From Liopterus haemorrhoidalis (lineage: Eukaryota > Arthropoda > Insecta > Coleoptera > Dytiscidae), in contig OZ020616.1 of NCBI GenBank assembly GCA_963971575.1, positions 5,600,924 to 5,664,923 on the forward strand: DNA of 64,000 bases, in the 5' to 3' direction. Position numbers and translations under genes: made by a program. Of this stretch, positions 45,150 to 55,331 are shown one piece after another (positions within the stretch are counted from its first letter, which is position 1; each line of letters starts with the position of its first letter). The notes beneath the pieces were generated by a model that was not told the DNA's origin, searched no databases, and saw only the letters and a program-made list of their open reading frames with translations.

Positions 45150-45812
45150 GAAAATTCAAGGAATGTGAAAAGGTATAGAGAGATAAGGACGGTAGGAATA
45201 CCTAAATATTTGAAACGGAGAAAAGGAAAGGCAGGGGGCAGAGTTAGAAGGATTGCCAGATTAAGATGCGGAAATGAAGAACGGAGTAATAGGTATTGGG
45301 CAAAACCACAGGATAGGCTATGCAGAATGTGTAGGGAGGAGGAAGAATCCTTGGAACACCTAACAAGAAGATGTGGAAAGCTTACAAAATGGGAGGGAGA
45401 TATAAAGGAGCTGTTGAGTGAAGAAGGAAAAGGAGAAAGGTGGGTGAGACTACTCGAGGAAAGAAGGAAGGAATGCGGAGAGGTAAGACAGAACTGAGAA
45501 CAGGAAGGAAGAGAGAGGTAAAGGAGGAGAAAAGAAAAGAGGGAAGAGAAGCGAAGAAATAGAGGAAGAACAACTGGAGTCAAGAAGGAAGGAGACCGGA
45601 GACGGAAGCCGAAAAGAGAATAGGAAGAAAGAGAGGAACACCGGAGGAAGAATGTAGAAGAAGAAGAAGAAAGAAGTCATAAAATGTAAAAAAATGTACT
45701 ATAATATTATTATTATTTTATTATTATTATGATTTTTTTTTTTTTTAATGTATTGTTTAAAACCCTAAACGCCGCAAGGCCTAGGGTAAATAAAGAATTT
45801 ATATATATATAT
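45150..45812 (+). pseudogene. LINE K2: C-terminal CCHC region and 3' UTR
   Basis: Frame 45165-45497 reads RRIARLRCGNEERSNRYWAK then CRMCREEEESLEHLTRRC, a C-x2-C-x8-H-x4-C knuckle, and ends in a purine-rich Glu/Arg stretch. The 3' UTR carries AAACGCCGCAAGGCCTAGGG then TAAATAAAGAATT and (TA)n. The same order occurs in K3 and, decayed, in K1. 5' truncated before the RT. The long minus-strand Ser/Phe/Leu frames over this region are antisense shadows of purine bias. Confidence 0.85.
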
Positions 45813-45819
45813 TTATACG

Positions 45820-46535
45820 CATCTTCCTCCCATATGACTGATGAACCTGTCTCATTGTTCAACTTAGAGCCTTGTTTTGTTCTTGCTACAACTTATACCT
45901 AAATAAATTCGTTTATAACATTGTGTTGCACAAATCATTCGAGTATTGTAATATTAGAAATATTTCAGACTAACTGTTATATGTATATGATGTATTTACA
46001 AAGTAATTTGTGTAGTGTTTGCAACAGTTGTGTGCCCTTAGTGTTGTTGCGTTGTGGAGTGTGCGAAGTTGACCGTTTAGCGAGTGCATCTGATGGTGGT
46101 GTAGTTATACAGTTAATTACCATACTATTCATTGGGAACGTTAAAAGGCTGATGGATATTGTAATTTATCACTGTACCCCGTCCAGCGACAAGCGGCTCA
46201 ACTGCAACACGCCGACCCGCTCATTCTAGCCAGTAATTGCACGCACCGCAACACTCAATATTTTCACTTTAACCAAGGTTAGTTGAGGACAAGGTATTGC
46301 TACAAGTTAGGCTAGTTTTGACCAAGGGTTACATTTTTCTTTGTATCTTCGTGAAATGACACTTAATCAGGGATTCGCAAAAAATTTATAGATGCCAACA
46401 TTCTTACGACGTAAAAATATACATAAGAATTTATACGGACACCTTTATTTTGGTCGTTTGCGATTGTTCTAAAATTTATGTATTTTTATATTTGTCTGTT
46501 TTATATTATAACTATTTTTATTATGTCTATTTTAT
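45820..46535. other. Less AT-rich spacer with a 102-codon frame
   Basis: Frame 45921-46229 (MCCTNHSSIVILEIFQTNCY..) includes LCSVCNSCVPLVLLRCGVCE and IQLITILFIGNVKRLMDIVI. I recognise no domain. One of the few stretches without transposon motifs, so a degraded or partial host sequence is possible. Confidence 0.3.
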
Positions 46536-46538
46536 ATT

Positions 46539-47101
46539 TAGTGGGTTTTACACGATTCAATTAATTGATCAATTAATTGAAAAAGTTGACATTCAATTAA
46601 TTGATGTGTGTGAAGCTTAAAAGTTTCGTCAATTAATTGATCAATTAATTGACAAAAAATTTGATCAATATATTTTGAAAATAGAACAAGTTCTATTTTT
46701 CGTAAATTTTTCATCAATTTTTTAGGGAATTCTAGGTATATTTTTATCTTTTAAGATATTGTCAACTGTTTAGTTGTAGCATAACCTCGAAACATATTAT
46801 TTTTGTTTCAGTTTCAAATCTAACATAACCTCAAACGTTCTAATTTATCATCATCTAGGTTATTTCTTTTGTTTTTGTTCACAGCTCGAAATTTTGTGAA
46901 GATTTTTTCAATATTTTCATTTTGATAAATATGTCAACATGTTTTACAGTTGGTAATGTAAAAATTTTCAAAAAAAATGATAAATAAATTGATGTGTGTA
47001 AAGTGACGTTCTTGTTCCCAAGGTTACCAATAAATTTTTCAATTAATTGACAAAAAACTTGAGCAATTTGTTGATCAATTAATTGAACTGTGTAAAACTA
47101 A
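46539..47101. mobile_element. MITE built from AATTGATCAATT palindromes
   Basis: Near the ends, TTTTACACGATTCAATTAAT and its inverted counterpart ATTAATTGAACTGTGTAAAA. Two copies of a perfect 24 bp palindrome centred on TTGATCAA lie at 46557-46580 and 46629-46652. Exact ends and target duplication are uncertain. The CACAC-palindrome style is typical of some hAT MITEs. Confidence 0.65.
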
Positions 47102-47247
47102 CTTTTGCTATCAGTGGAGGCTCTAAGACTAAGCAATTGGAGGGACAAACAAAGTTTAAATAAAAAAATCAACTGTGGCTACCACAGGATCGACCATAAT
47201 AAAGTACTTGTTTAATTTATGTTGCTTTATCAAAAAAAAATTCAAAT

Positions 47248-47582
47248 AAAAGTTGTTAGTTATTGCTTTTATAGCAACTTTTGTTAAATAATTTTTTTCG
47301 AAATATTTATCTGTTGTGAAATATTCCCAAAAATGTTAAAACCGACACTAGTGAACCATTTCTAGTTAACCGATTTTTACCAAAAGTTGTTCAACTTGTG
47401 CCATTGATGTCAAAAGCTTAAATATGAAGTTTCATAAAAATCAGACAGACAAACATCATGCTAAAAATAGTCAATACGTTATGTAGGAACCTCAATTCGT
47501 GGAGATCCATCAAAATCTCGAAATGTCAAAATCGGTATGATCACAATACCTCCCTTATATATGTTAGCGATCGGTAAGAAAT
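47248..47582 (-). repeat. Family D repeat, copy D2
   Basis: Reverse of D1/D4: CGATCGC..AACATATATAAGGGAG, TTTGACATTTCGAGATTTTG, CATAACGTATTGACTATTTT, a collapsed (GTCT) tract, then TCAATGGCACAAGTTG and the ATAAAAGCAATAACTAACAA block. It retains the uninterrupted CATCAATGGCAC site used by element E2 in D4. Confidence 0.8.
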
Positions 47583-47651
47583 ACAAAAACTTACCAGTTA
47601 TACAGTTTTGTTTTCATATTAAGGATTGCTTATATCAACCATGTGATATTT

Positions 47652-47768
47652 ACTGGCTTGTGTAGACGTAAGTAGCCTTTGATGCAGTACATCAAAAATG
47701 TCAACTAACTATACAATTTAGTGGTCAAAACAATCGTAATGTTAAAATTAAAATCGGCAGTGGCACTG
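47652..47768 (+). repeat. Family G repeat, copy G2
   Basis: GTGTAGACGTAAGTAGCCTT then TGATGCAGTACATC to AAAATCGGCAGTGG, matching 26272-26385. Confidence 0.65.
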
Positions 47769-47769
47769 A

Positions 47770-48660
47770 AATTTTCAATTATACCTCACACTTTATAACA
47801 ATTTTAAGTTTGGCACAGTAAAAAAAATTCATTATATGAATTAGATTAAGATTAAATAAGTTAAAATTGTTTGTATACAAGTTCATTTTTTTGATTAAAT
47901 AACCGACATTTATTTTAAAACAACCTAATAGAATTCGGATGGAATATAAACCAAAAATGAAGCAACACTTTTGAAAGGTCAACGGAGAGAAAAGAAGAAA
48001 TGAAGAGGCGATAAATGGCGAAATAAGGCTATATAAAATGAAGAAGTGCTGCTGAACTCTACACGGTCTATTATGTCAGAAATTGTGGCTTCTTTATATT
48101 AACTTTGCGTAACCTGTGCATTGTCAAATATTCGATTGAGTTCCAGTATTTCATTTCTATATAAACTTGTCAATAATTTCTCCGAGTCTGTCGGTAGGCG
48201 TTTGATATGTTCTTTTCGATGAATAGTTGTCATCTTCTTTATATTTTCATATCATAAACAAAATAATTATAGTCATATCATTCAAAAGACCAAAAATGTT
48301 GAAATATATTTTCACGTAGGCGTTTTATTCCAAAACAGCCATTTAAAAACTAAGCGGTACATTCTTAAATGACTAACTACTTTGAGACAGGACTGGATTG
48401 CATAGTTTTCATAGAACAAGTTGTAGAAGTTTGTATCAAAAGTTAATTAAGCAGGCATTAATAATCAAAAATTGAAACGTATTTAGATAACGGATTTCAA
48501 CAGCTATTACTAAAACACGACAACTTTAATGTCGAGGAGGACACGGGTACTGCAACCCTGTAACTGCATTCTCTGAGCAGAGGCAATGGCCCAAGAAAGC
48601 TTAAATGGCACTACGAGTAAAAATGCACCATATTCAAAAGTTTATTAAATTCCCTTTACA
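47770..48660. other. AT-rich spacer
   Basis: No recognised element. Short purine-rich stretch at 47975-48050 is not assignable. Confidence 0.4.
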
Positions 48661-48676
48661 ACAGTGGGTGGTGTTT

Positions 48677-49687
48677 TAAAGTTTAACGATGATATTAGAT
48701 GAAGACTGAGAGTGTTTGACGCCGTGATGAAGAACATCCTGCTATATGGGGTGGAAATATGGGGATGGAGGGAATGGGAGAAGGTAGAACATGTACAGGA
48801 GAGGTATTTGAGATGGAGGAAGGAGGGCAGTTAAGCACGAGGAGAAAGTTAGAAGAGAAACAGACAAAAGAATAGTAAGGGAATGCTGGGAGGAAAGAGC
48901 CAGAGAGGAACAGAAAGGAAGATGGTACGCATGGGGGGAGATGAGAAAGGAGTATTACTGGAGATACGGAGTGGATGCGACAGAGGTGGAAAGGAGAAGA
49001 AATGAAGGGATAAGCATGATTGCGGAGGTGTGGAGGTGGGATAGGGAAGTGGAGGAGCAAGAAAGGACAGTCAGAGTAGACAAATCAAGGAGTGCGGGGA
49101 GATATAAGGAGGTCAGAACTATAGGGGAATCAAGCTTCTTGAAGGGAGAAAGAGGAAGGTCAGGAGGGAGGGTTAGGAGAATTGCGAGGCTACGGTGCGG
49201 GAATGAAGAGAGGGGAAATTGTTATTGAAGGAAACAGGTGGATAAGGCGTGCAGGATGTGCAGGGAGGAGGAAGAAGATATAGAGCACCTCGCGAAGAGG
49301 TGTTGGGAGATGACAGAGTGGTCGGGGAAAACATTATACCTGATGCACGAAGATAGAAAGGGAGAGGTGGGCGAGGCAAGAAGGTTTGAGATTGGGGACG
49401 ATAACAGGAAGGTGTAAAGGAAGGAAGGAAGAGGCGCGGTGGGAAGCAGAAGGGAGGAAAAGGTAGGAAGGAAGGGGGCTGAGGTTACCTGGGAATGGGG
49501 TGGAAGGAAGGGACATAGGAGGAGGGGGAAAAAAGATTGCAAGGGAAGAGAATGGAATAAAATAAATAGTAATGTAATAGTTACTATGACGTTGGGATGT
49601 TGATATGAGATATGATATGTTTTGTAATTGTAGTGAATACCTTAAACACCGAAAGGTCGAGGGAAAATAAAGGATTATATATACAAT
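48677..49687 (+). pseudogene. LINE K3: RT thumb, C-terminal CCHC, 14 bp target duplication
   Basis: AGTGGGTGGTGTTT directly repeats on both sides (48663-48676 and 49688-49701), the expected mark of target-primed insertion. Reads MKNILLYGVEIWGWREWEKV, frame breaks, YYWRYGVDATEVERRRNEGI, RVRRIARLRCGNEERG, a stop, then CRMCREEEEDIEHLAKRC (C-x2-C-x8-H-x4-C). The 3' end has ACCTTAAACACCGAAAGGTC, GAGGGAAAATAAAGG and (TA)n. It is 5' truncated within the RT thumb and carries several stops. Confidence 0.9.
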
Positions 49688-49754
49688 AGTGGGTGGTGTT
49701 TGAAATCCGCACAATTAGATTTTGAGATATTGGGGTTAAAAAATTAGACGGTTT

Positions 49755-50125
49755 GATAAAGCGGGAGCTATGACAGTACTACTAAGCTTCATTTTTTACG
49801 AAAAAGGCATAAAAACGTCAGTCTAGGAAACCGGGTTGAAGTCGATAGTTAAAGAACTGAACAGATCCTTTCGCTGGTCATCACTAGCTTCTAGCAAAAT
49901 TTAGCGCCAGCCCACAAGGTGAACACTACGCAGCAGTGGCTTGCAAACAATGTACCGGACTTTTCTCGTGCTGATTGGTCATCTAGCAGCTCTGACAACC
50001 TCCTAGACAACAAATTGTGGCCCATACTTCAGGGCGTGGCCTGCAAGAAAAGATACCCTAATATCACTAGTCTGAAGTGCTCTAGTGAAAAGCTAATTAA
50101 GCATTTTCTGTAACTTTGTCGGTGC
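49755..50125 (+). pseudogene. Tc1-like transposase C-terminus
   Basis: Reads APAHKVNTTQQWLANNVPDF then SRADWSSSSSDNLLDNKLWP and ACKKRYPNITSLKCS. The family pattern is AHKAxxTQxWLxxNxPxFIxxxxWPxSSPDLNPLDYxLW..LExxAC, so the catalytic acidic block has changed to SSSDNLLD. Upstream, SFIFYEKGIKTSV fits the preceding strand. Truncated before the first catalytic Asp, no TIR seen. Confidence 0.85.
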
Positions 50126-50154
50126 CTATCTTTATCTGCTTTAATATATTTGTA

Positions 50155-51052
50155 CGAGGGTTGCCTCTTATATTTCGGGATTGCGCTAAACAAGTACTGC
50201 CATCCGGCAATTGACACTTCTATCGTAAAGTTTGACATTTTTTACGGTATACGTACTCAGAACAATTTGGCGTACGAGCGCTATTTGTGTTGTTCACAGT
50301 AACTTGAAAAAAATCATCTCGGCTAAAAATAGAATTAAAACATTTTCGACTATTTTTTACAACTTTCGACTTGAATTAACCAAACACCAGTGCATCGACG
50401 AACTTAATTCGACTTTTGGCGATGAAGCACCATCAAGGACTACTGTTTATCGATGGTTTGTTGACTTCAATTTGGCCGTAGTTCGCTTAAGGACGAATTT
50501 CGTGTAGATCGTCCAAAATCGGTTGTTGTTCCAGAAAACATTGATGCTGTGCGTGAACTGATACTATAAGATCGTCATGTGACTTATCATGAGATTAAGG
50601 TATCCTTGGGCATTAGTGAGATTAGCATATATTCACTATTGCATGAACATTTGGCCGTCAAAAAGATTTGTTCGCATTGAATCGCTCATAATTTGCAAGG
50701 CAAGCTCTCACAAATCGGCTCAAACAAGTGAGTTTTTGAGCACTCAAAACGTCGAATTGATGAGTTATCTGCGGTATAGTCATGATCTGGTACCCAATGA
50801 CTTCTTTTTATTCCCGCGTATCAAGAATAAATTGGAGGGCAACGTTTTTTGACACCTGAAGAAGTGGTTGATGTGTTCAAAATGCATATTTTGGATGTGC
50901 CTCAATCGGAGTGGAAAAAGTGCTTCGAAAATTGGTTCAAACGGATGCTAAAGTGTATTAATCTTCATGGAGAATATTTTGAAAAACAATAAAGCCACTT
51001 TTGATAAATAATTGTTTTTGATCTCAAATCCCGAAATACAAGGCAACCCTTG
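50155..51052 (+). mobile_element. Mariner copy B, complete ends, internally deleted
   Basis: Ends CGAGGGTTGCCTCTTATATT and the inverted AAATACAAGGCAACCCTTG. TA at 50153-50154 and 51053-51054. 898 bp against about 1.3 kb for a full element. It gives the uninterrupted 3' sequence used to recognise the nested insertion in copy A. Confidence 0.92.
50325..50990 (+). pseudogene. Mariner copy B transposase, deleted and frameshifted
   Basis: N-terminus KHFRLFFTTFDLN-like, then CIDELNSTFGDEAPSRTTVY and RWFVDFN. ENIDAVRELIL, stop, DRHVTYHEIKVSLG, LLHEHLAVKKI. A deletion removes the first and second catalytic Asp, joining to SSHKSAQTSEFLSTQNVELM, YSHDLVPNDFFLFPRIKNKL (third Asp), then in other frames VDVFKMHILDVPQSEWKKCF and KCINLHGEYFEKQ. 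Confidence 0.88.
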
Positions 51053-51054
51053 TA

Positions 51055-51491
51055 CTTCATTTAAAATCTATTGATTTACCCACATCAAAGATTTCTAACC
51101 AGTGTATTTGTTTTAATAATCGTCTGCAATATAAATGTCGTAAAGGCTAATTACTTATCTAAACAATTAATAATATAAACATTTCATAAATTGTTTTTAT
51201 AAAGCATAACAATTGTATAATATTAATTTGAGTGATATATGGTGGATGTTTATTCATGGTTGTGGCACCATTGTTTCAGAGCCAATAATGCGTCTAATCA
51301 ATATACAAATTCAATTAATATATTATACACATATGTATATTACTAATAAAATGTCATTGTATACGGCTGCGTACACTTTATTTAAACAATGCTTTGCTAA
51401 TGTACCATTTAAGTACTTCTGAATGTTGTTAACCTTTATTACATCTGTAAGGGTTTCAATAAGTCTGGATAGAATTGAAATAATGCTCTTA
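51055..51491. other. AT-rich spacer
   Basis: Nothing recognised; a 69-codon frame at 51213-51422 has no known domain. Confidence 0.35.
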
Positions 51492-51580
51492 AGGACAGTG
51501 GGAACAGCATATTACGTTTCCCACACAAAACTAACCAACTCAAATAAAATTAGTAACAATCTATAAATAATAATTATATA
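51492..51580 (+). repeat. Family H terminal fragment (H3)
   Basis: TTAAGGACAGTGGGAACAGC then CACAAAACTAACCA, CAAATAAAATTAGTAACAAT and CTATAAATAA follow the left end of H1/H2. The rest of the element is missing. Confidence 0.6.
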
Positions 51581-51955
51581 ATGACATCAGGAATATGCAA
51601 AAGTAAGCTGTGATCAGAACGGCAGGGGGAAAACTGAGCCTAGTGTACCTTGGAACACTTATGTTCCTTAACCTTCTTTAGGCGCCTCGATATCAATGTA
51701 GTGTATCCATGTTAGACAGTAGCCTGTTGGTTTCTTTCATTATCAGTTCGCTTGCTATTAAGTTATTTGAAAAAAAAGTATTTTAGTTTAGTTATAATAA
51801 TAAATTTATTTCGTGCCTTTCGGTTTTGAAAGAATTGGTTTACATACTATAACTATATATTTATATATACTATGGTGTGCTACATAATAATTTATTTTGT
51901 TCTTCGTTCCAAGACTGCTTTCATCCAGGCTAGACCTCTCCCCGAGTCTAAAAGC
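51581..51955. other. Spacer
   Basis: No element assigned. Confidence 0.35.
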
Positions 51956-52298
51956 GAGCATAAAATTTATATTTCCTTAAAACTACATTTTTTTGATATG
52001 TTAATGTTAGTTATGTCACTTAACAAAACAAATATCACATTTTAATTAATATTATAGCCAAATTTTTTAATTAAAATATTGTAAATTTGAAATAGCCGAT
52101 GACGGCAAGAATGTTGCCGAGTAAATACGAATGGGTATGATGTCAAACTGCTGGGGTTTGACGTCACAGATACAGACTACAACATAAACCATTTTACATA
52201 ATTTACCATATCCTCTTCAAGCTAAAAGTTCAATATGTTTGTATCAATATTATAAAATAATAAAAGTAATAAAACAATAATTTATAAAATATACTCAC

Positions 52299-52520
52299 AT
52301 TAAAATGGTCTTCACAAACATAAAGTTTACTTTTTTCTGAAATATCGGTTTTATTTCGCCTCATAGCTTTCAGCCACAAATTTCGCCTTTTCTGTTATTT
52401 TTCGCCATCAGATAATGAAATAAATTGATTTTTTTGATTTCTAATTGAACTATTTGTGCACATCGGTACTAAACAATATTTTCGACTATGTTTCGAAGTA
52501 CTGGGGCCTGGATCTTCCAT
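52299..52520 (-). pseudogene. THAP-domain first exon of element L
   Basis: 74 codons from ATG (52520) to a GTGAGT splice donor (52298-52293). It reads MEDPGPSTSKHSRKYCLVPM then CTNSSIRNQ.., one in-frame TAA at codon 42, RRNLWLKAMRRNKTDISEKS then KLYVCEDHFN. This is a C2CH THAP zinc finger: C16-x4-C21, Trp49, C69-x2-H72 followed by Phe. The domain's AVPTF box would lie in the next exon. THAP domains are DNA-binding and occur at the N-terminus of P-element and some Harbinger-type transposases. The ATG lies just after the segment shared with L2, so the promoter would be in the element's end. Confidence 0.82.
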
Positions 52521-52662
52521 ATTTTATATATTTTAATATAAAATTTAATTCGGTAAACATGTATAAATTGCTTTTATAGAATTAAACTTTATTTTAATTA
52601 AAATCACTCCAACTTTGCATAACCTATAAAAGTTATACAAGCAAATAATGTAAAAAGTTATA

Positions 52663-53147
52663 CGTCGAGATTTTGACGGATGATCACGTTTCATGGTCCA
52701 GGGAATCCAAAAAACCTATTTTCGAAGTGCCGTCCGTATGTGTGTGTGTGTGTCTGTGTGTCTTTGTGTCTGTGTGTCTGTGTGTCTGTGTGTCTGTGTG
52801 TCTGTGTGTATACACGATAACTCAAAAACGGTTTAACTTAAAGAGTTCGTTCTGGTGCTAAAAATTCTCCTATTAAATGGGAAGAACCCTATTGTTTTTT
52901 TATGAAAATCGGTTGACTAGAAATGGGAGTTTACTCCTGTCGATTTTAAGATTTTTGCGAATATTTAGCAACAGAAAAATATTTCGAAAAAATTTATTGA
53001 ACAAAAGTTACTATAAATGCAATAACTAATAACTTTTATTTGAGACGTTTTTTGATAAAACGAAAAATTTCGAAAAAATTTTGTAAAATTATTTAAAATT
53101 TTCTCAATTTTTTCATACTTATATGTAACGTTTCCATGGTCATAATA
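52663..53147 (+). repeat. Family D repeat, copy D3, inside L1
   Basis: (GTGTCTGT)n at 52737-52810, then ATCGGTTGACTAGAAATGGG, TAATAACTTTTATTTGAGAC and ATGTAACGTTTCCATGGTCA as in D1 and D4. The head (52663-52736) is different from D1 and D4. It lies in L1 where L2 has no counterpart. Confidence 0.75.
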
Positions 53148-53380
53148 ATTAATTCGTAACTAGTAAAGCAAGCCTTGGACAAAAATTTGTATAGAACATA
53201 ATTTGATGTATTTTTGAAGATTTATCTAAATATTTAATTTGTTTTTTTTTTAAATATTTTTTTTTATGGGAGGGCAAGTCTAGCGGAGGTTTCCCTTCAC
53301 CACTGGTTTATGTTTATATGCAACAAGAAGAATATAATAAAAAAAATTAAATAAATCATGCCTATCCCCTATTATCAGCT

Positions 53381-54007
53381 TTGTCTCGTTGAGTTGCAGG
53401 TTAATTTTTTTTTTGGTGTTAGAAATATTATAAAATATAGAAGAACAGTACTCTTTTATCTAGAGCTCATATGTTAGATGAATAAAAAACTCTAAATGAT
53501 GAAATATTTGATATAATTGTTGTGCGTGAATGTTTTTTTAGTACGCCGCTGTTCCGGTTCCCGAATACCATAATTAGCAACTTTTTACCTAAGTACAGGT
53601 TGGTCCAGAACTAGGTCTTTTCTGTTCTCCGTGACGGCCTATTTAATTGCTACTCCGCAGCTTCAATTGCAGATTGCGCCTCTGAGATTAAGTATCTGTC
53701 AAATTCGACCCGTGCTTCAGACTTTTTACAAAGATTTCTGAATTAACCTCGACGTATCGATTCATTATCACGATTCAGATAACTGTTTTTAATGAAAGTT
53801 TTTTTTTATAAGATAACTGATCTATACATCAATTGGAATTTTTAGATAATAAGTCTTGCCGGTGATTTCCTTCATGTAAAAAAATGTTTATAGTTGAGTA
53901 TGCACAGGTCTCGTGTCTATATTCGATGTTATGTTTGTAGATTTGACACAGTCATGAAAAGAAGACCAGTTTGCAAGTTAAAGGAAAAGTAAGCACCATA
54001 AATATGT
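53381..54007. other. Spacer between L1 and L2
   Basis: 627 bp with no frame over 60 codons. GGTTGGTCCAGAACTAGGTC near 53606 and the GC-richer 53540-53720 stretch are unassigned. It may be old target sequence, or the centre of a larger inverted structure. Confidence 0.4.
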
Positions 54008-54952
54008 GGTAATAGAGGATAGGCATGAATTTTTTTTTATTTTATATTATATTCCTCTTGTTGCATATAAACATAAAAAACAGTTTTTATTTTTTTTTTT
54101 GTAATTTGAAGGCTTAAAAAAATCATAAATGTATGTAGCGCGCGAAAACGACGTGTGACGTCATACCCCTTCTAACTGACGTATGACACTACTAGCTTAC
54201 CGGCGCACATAGTCTGTTGTGAACTTATTTGTTTGTATAACTTTCATAGGTTATATAAAGTTAGAGTGATTTTAGTTAAAATAAAGTTTAATTCTATAAA
54301 AACAATTTATACATGTTTGCCGAATTAAATTTTATATTAAAATAGATAACTTATATTGCAGTATTTCAATTATGCCTCTAACGTTTTGTAACTTCATGTA
54401 AACAATGTAGTAAAATTCTGACATCTAAATTACATAAATATTTACATTTTACAGAGTTGCAGCGTTTGTTTACATAAAGTTATAGAATATAAAATAAAAA
54501 TTACTTTGACACCACGTATTTCCTCAGCACTGTAGCATTCATTATTTTTCATATATTCCATGAGCATAAATGCATCAATGTTGGGTAAATTATCACTCTG
54601 AGCCCTAACAAAATCTTTATCTGCCATTTTAATAATAAATGCGTGAAAAATTGCTTAAAAACAAATACAAAACTCTCGAACAATACAATACACACACGTT
54701 TAAAGATTATGTTGTAGCTGTATCTGTGATGTGAAACCCCTATCGTTTGACGTCATACTCAGTCGTTTTACTCGGCAACCTTCGCTCCGTGGTTGGTTTA
54801 TTTCAAATTTACAATATTTTAATTCAAAAATTTGGCTATAATATTAATTAAAATGTAATTTTTGTTTTGTTAGGTGACATAACTAACATTAACATATCAA
54901 AATAATGTAGTTTTAAGGAAATACAAATTTTATGCGTATCCCCTATTATAAA
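54008..54952 (-). mobile_element. Element L, copy L2 (carries a second, different first exon)
   Basis: Ends: GTAATAGAGGATAGGCATGA at 54008 and, inverted, TCCCCTATTA at 54952. Possible 8 bp target duplication ATAAATAT (about 53998-54005 and 54952-54959), not exact to the ends. Shared segments with L1: 54008-54085 (end), 54215-54345 and 54705-54940. The middle (54346-54700) differs from L1 and holds the exon at 54505-54627. TGACGTCA sits at 54156 and GACGTCAT near 54751. Confidence 0.75.
54505..54627 (-). CDS. First exon of second gene in element L
   Basis: 41 codons MADKDFVRAQSDNLPNIDAF then MLMEYMKNNECYSAEEIRGV K, followed by a possible splice donor GTAATT. Uninterrupted, starts with ATG just inside the segment shared with L1, and points away from the right end of the element. 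From memory the pattern DNLPxxDxxMxxEYxxxNxxYxxxEIRGVK resembles N-termini of arthropod proteins with SWIM/YqaJ-nuclease domains; I cannot check this. No downstream exon is present in this deleted copy. Confidence 0.5.
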
Positions 54953-55198
54953 TATCCTATTACCAGGATCAGTCAAATATAAACAGAACTTTTCCAAAAA
55001 CTCTTTAATTAGTTCAAATATTTCTAATGTACATACAAGTTATTTTTCTACATAGTTTCTTAGAATATCTATGTACTTGTATCATCGGATTCACAGTTTT
55101 TTCATTCCCGTGTCATTAAAAGAAAATTTTAATTTTAGCTTTAATTTGTTTATTTGTATCCAAGGTACAAAATAAGATAATTAGATTTTTTTACAAAT

Positions 55199-55300
55199 TA
55201 TAATAATAATAATAGTTTGTACAGTGGATAAAGGCCCATGATCAGTCCTTGTAAGAACACAAGGACTATTCTTCCTCATGAGCCCTTAAAATTTATAAAA
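55199..55300 (-). repeat. Reversed LINE 3' end with (TTA)n tail and stem-loop
   Basis: Minus strand: AGTCCTTGTGTTCTTACAAG GACT hairpin (55244-55266), then GGGCCTTTATCCACTGTACA and (TTA)n. Tail type as at 24.2 kb. Body absent. Confidence 0.5.
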
Positions 55301-55331
55301 ATATAACCAGGGTAACCAGGGTTCTTTGCTA

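Larger units (their letters stand above)
51957..53380 (-). mobile_element. Element L, copy L1 (carries THAP exon; interrupted by D3)
   Basis: Read on the minus strand it begins ATAATAGGGGATAGGCATGA at 53380, then GCATATAAACATAAACC, the D3 insertion, the shared segment at 52650-52535 (TAACCTATAAAAGTTATAC, CGGTAAACATGTATAAATTG in reverse), a THAP first exon and its intron, then the shared segment 52180-51957 (ACAGATACAG, GTTGCCGAG, TAGTTATGTCAC). L2 at 54008-54952 has the same outer and inner shared segments in the opposite orientation. Without D3 it is about 0.9 kb. Its far end lacks the ATAGGGGATA terminus seen in L2. Confidence 0.75.

Noticed and set aside
45140..45680. Long minus-strand Ser/Leu/Phe-rich frames, membrane-like
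   Set aside because: Antisense of the purine-rich C-terminus of LINE K2, which has the CCHC motif on the plus strand.
45921..46229. 102-codon frame as a host gene
   Set aside because: No recognisable domain, no splice or conservation evidence. Kept only as a note on the spacer.
48695..49714. Several long minus-strand Pro/Ser-rich frames
   Set aside because: Antisense shadows of LINE K3, which is flanked by a target duplication and reads RT and CCHC motifs on the plus strand.
52673..52861. Val/Cys/Leu-rich frame VCVCVCLCVF..
   Set aside because: Translation of a GTGTGTCTGT microsatellite in repeat D3.
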